Shown piece after piece: positions 5,926 through 6,946 of a DNA stretch of 6,946 nt. Source of the DNA: an uncultured Thermoguttaceae bacterium (lineage in GTDB: Bacteria > Planctomycetota > Planctomycetia > Pirellulales > Thermoguttaceae). Below the pieces are notes generated by a model. That model was not told where the DNA came from, ran no database searches, and saw nothing but the letters and a program-made list of their open reading frames with translations. The position numbers were made by a program, and so were the translations under genes. The stretch covers positions 1-6,946 of the forward strand of contig CAKVCP010000114.1 of the NCBI GenBank assembly GCA_934725735.1, read 5' to 3'. Every line of letters begins with the position of its first letter. Position 1 is the first letter of the stretch.

Positions 5926-5935
5926 TGATGGGTCA

Positions 5936-6946
5936 ATGAACCTTCAGTGTTCCGTTCATGACGTCAGCTTAAACGCTTACGATAAATGCGTGGAAATCGC
6001 TCGAAACCTGTGGTGGAGTTGGCATCCCGAGGTTGTCGAGATCTTTAGCCTTCTGAACACAAAAAGATGGCGTGAACTTGGACATAACCCCATTGCGCTC
6101 CTCAACGAATTTACCCCCGAGGAGTTCGAACAGCGCGTCCTCGAACTGACGCTTCAAGCGCGCATCGACGCCGCGTTCCGTCGATTTAAGAATTACGTCT
6201 CTCAGCGTCCGATTTGGGCGCGTCAAAACGCCGGCGTCTTGGGCTCGCGTCCCGTCGCCTACTTCTCTCTCGAATTCGGTATCCACGAATCCCTCCCGAT
6301 CTACTCCGGCGGGCTCGGCGTCCTCGCGGGCGACCATGTTAAGAGCTGCAGCGGACTCGGCGTTCCCCTCGTCGCGATCGGCCTCTTCTATGAAAAGGGC
6401 TACTTCCGTCAGCAAATCGACGCCAACGGCAACCAGGTCGAACATTACATCACGACCGAAGTCGAAAACGTTCCCTTCGAATCCGTCGAAGATAAGGACG
6501 GCAGCCGCGTCACCGTGACGGTCGACACGAAAGACGGCTCGATCCAGGCGAAAGTGCGCCGCGTGATGGTCGGACGCACGCCCCTCTATCTTCTCGACAC
6601 CGACGTCGAAGGAAACTCTCAGGAAGACCGCGAACTCACGAACGCGCTTTACGGCGGCGACTCCCGCACGCGCATCCGTCAAGAGCTCGTCTGCGGCGTC
6701 GGCGGCGTCAAAGCGCTCCGCGCCCTCGGGATCACCCCCGGCGTTCTCCACCTCAACGAAGGACACAACTCCTTCGCGACCCTCGAAGCGATCCGTCAGA
6801 AGATGGAAGATTGCGGAATGTCCTTCGACGACGCCGCGCGCGACGTCGCTCAGCAGACCGTCTTCACCACGCACACCCCCGTCGCCGCCGGGCACGACTA
6901 CTTCGAAAAGGGCCTCGTCGAACAGACCCTCGAACCCCTCTACACC
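5936..6946 (+). CDS. glgP: Alpha-glucan (glycogen) phosphorylase, N-terminal part
   Basis: The frame is open from 5936 to the window edge, giving 337 residues of a protein normally about 700-850 long. The enzyme (glycosyltransferase family 35, PLP-dependent) releases glucose-1-phosphate from glycogen or other alpha-1,4-glucans in the cytoplasm. Residues 20-60 carry the N-terminal domain of the short bacterial and archaeal form (ARNLWWSWHPE at 22-32, then WRELGHNPIALL). The catalytic domain follows with AYFSLEFGIHESLPIYSGGL (108-127), VLAGDHVKSCSGLGVPLVAI (129-148), EDRELTNALYGGDSRTRIRQ (230-249), LHLNEGHNSFATLE (271-284) and VFTTHTPVAAGHD (309-321). The PLP-binding lysine and phosphate site lie beyond the window. 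The start is set by AGAAAGGA 10 bases upstream. It diverges from the exported mutarotase, so both may respond to sugar supply. No frameshift is seen. Confidence 0.95.
   Translation, partial: MNLQCSVHDVSLNAYDKCVEIARNLWWSWHPEVVEIFSLLNTKRWRELGHNPIALLNEFTPEEFEQRVLELTLQARIDAAFRRFKNYVSQRPIWARQNAGVLGSRPVAYFSLEFGIHESLPIYSGGLGVLAGDHVKSCSGLGVPLVAIGLFYEKGYFRQQIDANGNQVEHYITTEVENVPFESVEDKDGSRVTVTVDTKDGSIQAKVRRVMVGRTPLYLLDTDVEGNSQEDRELTNALYGGDSRTRIRQELVCGVGGVKALRALGITPGVLHLNEGHNSFATLEAIRQKMEDCGMSFDDAARDVAQQTVFTTHTPVAAGHDYFEKGLVEQTLEPLYT

Larger units (their letters stand above)
5389..5935. promoter_or_regulatory. AT-rich divergent control region between mutarotase and glucan phosphorylase
   Basis: No supported gene lies here. 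From about 5460 to 5820 the gap is strongly AT-rich, then turns GC-rich up to the phosphorylase start. Near the mutarotase side are a leader hairpin AAAATTC/GAATTTT (5435-5441 with 5446-5452) and the candidate promoter. The middle holds a GGCGCGCGCC palindrome (5599-5608) and three CACAAT/ATTGTG elements (5629-5682). Towards the phosphorylase are a tandem GATTAGA repeat (5774-5788), two CG-centred palindromes (5800-5824), and a CGGTCGACCG palindrome (5869-5878) just after a TTGACG that could be a -35 box with no clear -10. The phosphorylase promoter could not be placed with confidence. Confidence 0.6.

Noticed and set aside
5894..5935. Earlier in-frame start for the glucan phosphorylase adding 14 residues
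   Set aside because: No ribosome site before it, while AGAAAGGA precedes the ATG at 5936. The family's N-terminal domain begins shortly after the later start.

Overview
This window looks like an ordinary chromosomal stretch of a fairly GC-rich bacterium with AT-rich gaps between genes. The closest family resemblances I recognise are to Planctomycetota: the N-terminal form and Ser-containing PRPP loop of PurF, the short form of alpha-glucan phosphorylase, and the ApSQNE-type NagB homologue. This taxonomic guess comes from recalled family features, not from a search. I see no rRNA, tRNA, insertion sequence, phage gene, CRISPR array or integration scar.

Layout: (1) bases 1-557, plus strand, hold the C-terminal 184 residues of a metallo-beta-lactamase-fold hydrolase of the dihydropterin-synthase-like class. 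(2) It converges on a minus-strand glucosamine-6-phosphate deaminase homologue (691-1473), with a shared two-way terminator between them. (3) Upstream of that, also on the minus strand, is purF (1588-3324), the first committed enzyme of purine synthesis, with its own terminator after the stop codon. (4) A short, well-translated gene for a 107-residue protein of unknown function follows on the minus strand (3654-3977), with its own strong terminator. (5) Next on the minus strand is an exported aldose 1-epimerase (4189-5388). (6) A 547-base AT-rich gap separates it from a divergent plus-strand alpha-glucan phosphorylase (5936 to the window edge), of which 337 residues are visible.

The genes are spaced 114 to 547 bases apart and separated by hairpins, so most appear to be single transcription units rather than one operon. 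Functionally they split into amino-sugar and glutamine metabolism (the NagB homologue, PurF) and glucose/glycogen use (exported mutarotase, cytoplasmic glucan phosphorylase). The divergent gap between the last two carries the most regulatory-looking sequence: two CG-centred palindromes and a set of mutually exclusive CACAAT/ATTGTG hairpins.

I did not find a convincing new multi-gene system. The items most worth a second look are the altered catalytic residues of the NagB homologue, the 107-residue orphan protein, and the paired palindromes upstream of the phosphorylase.
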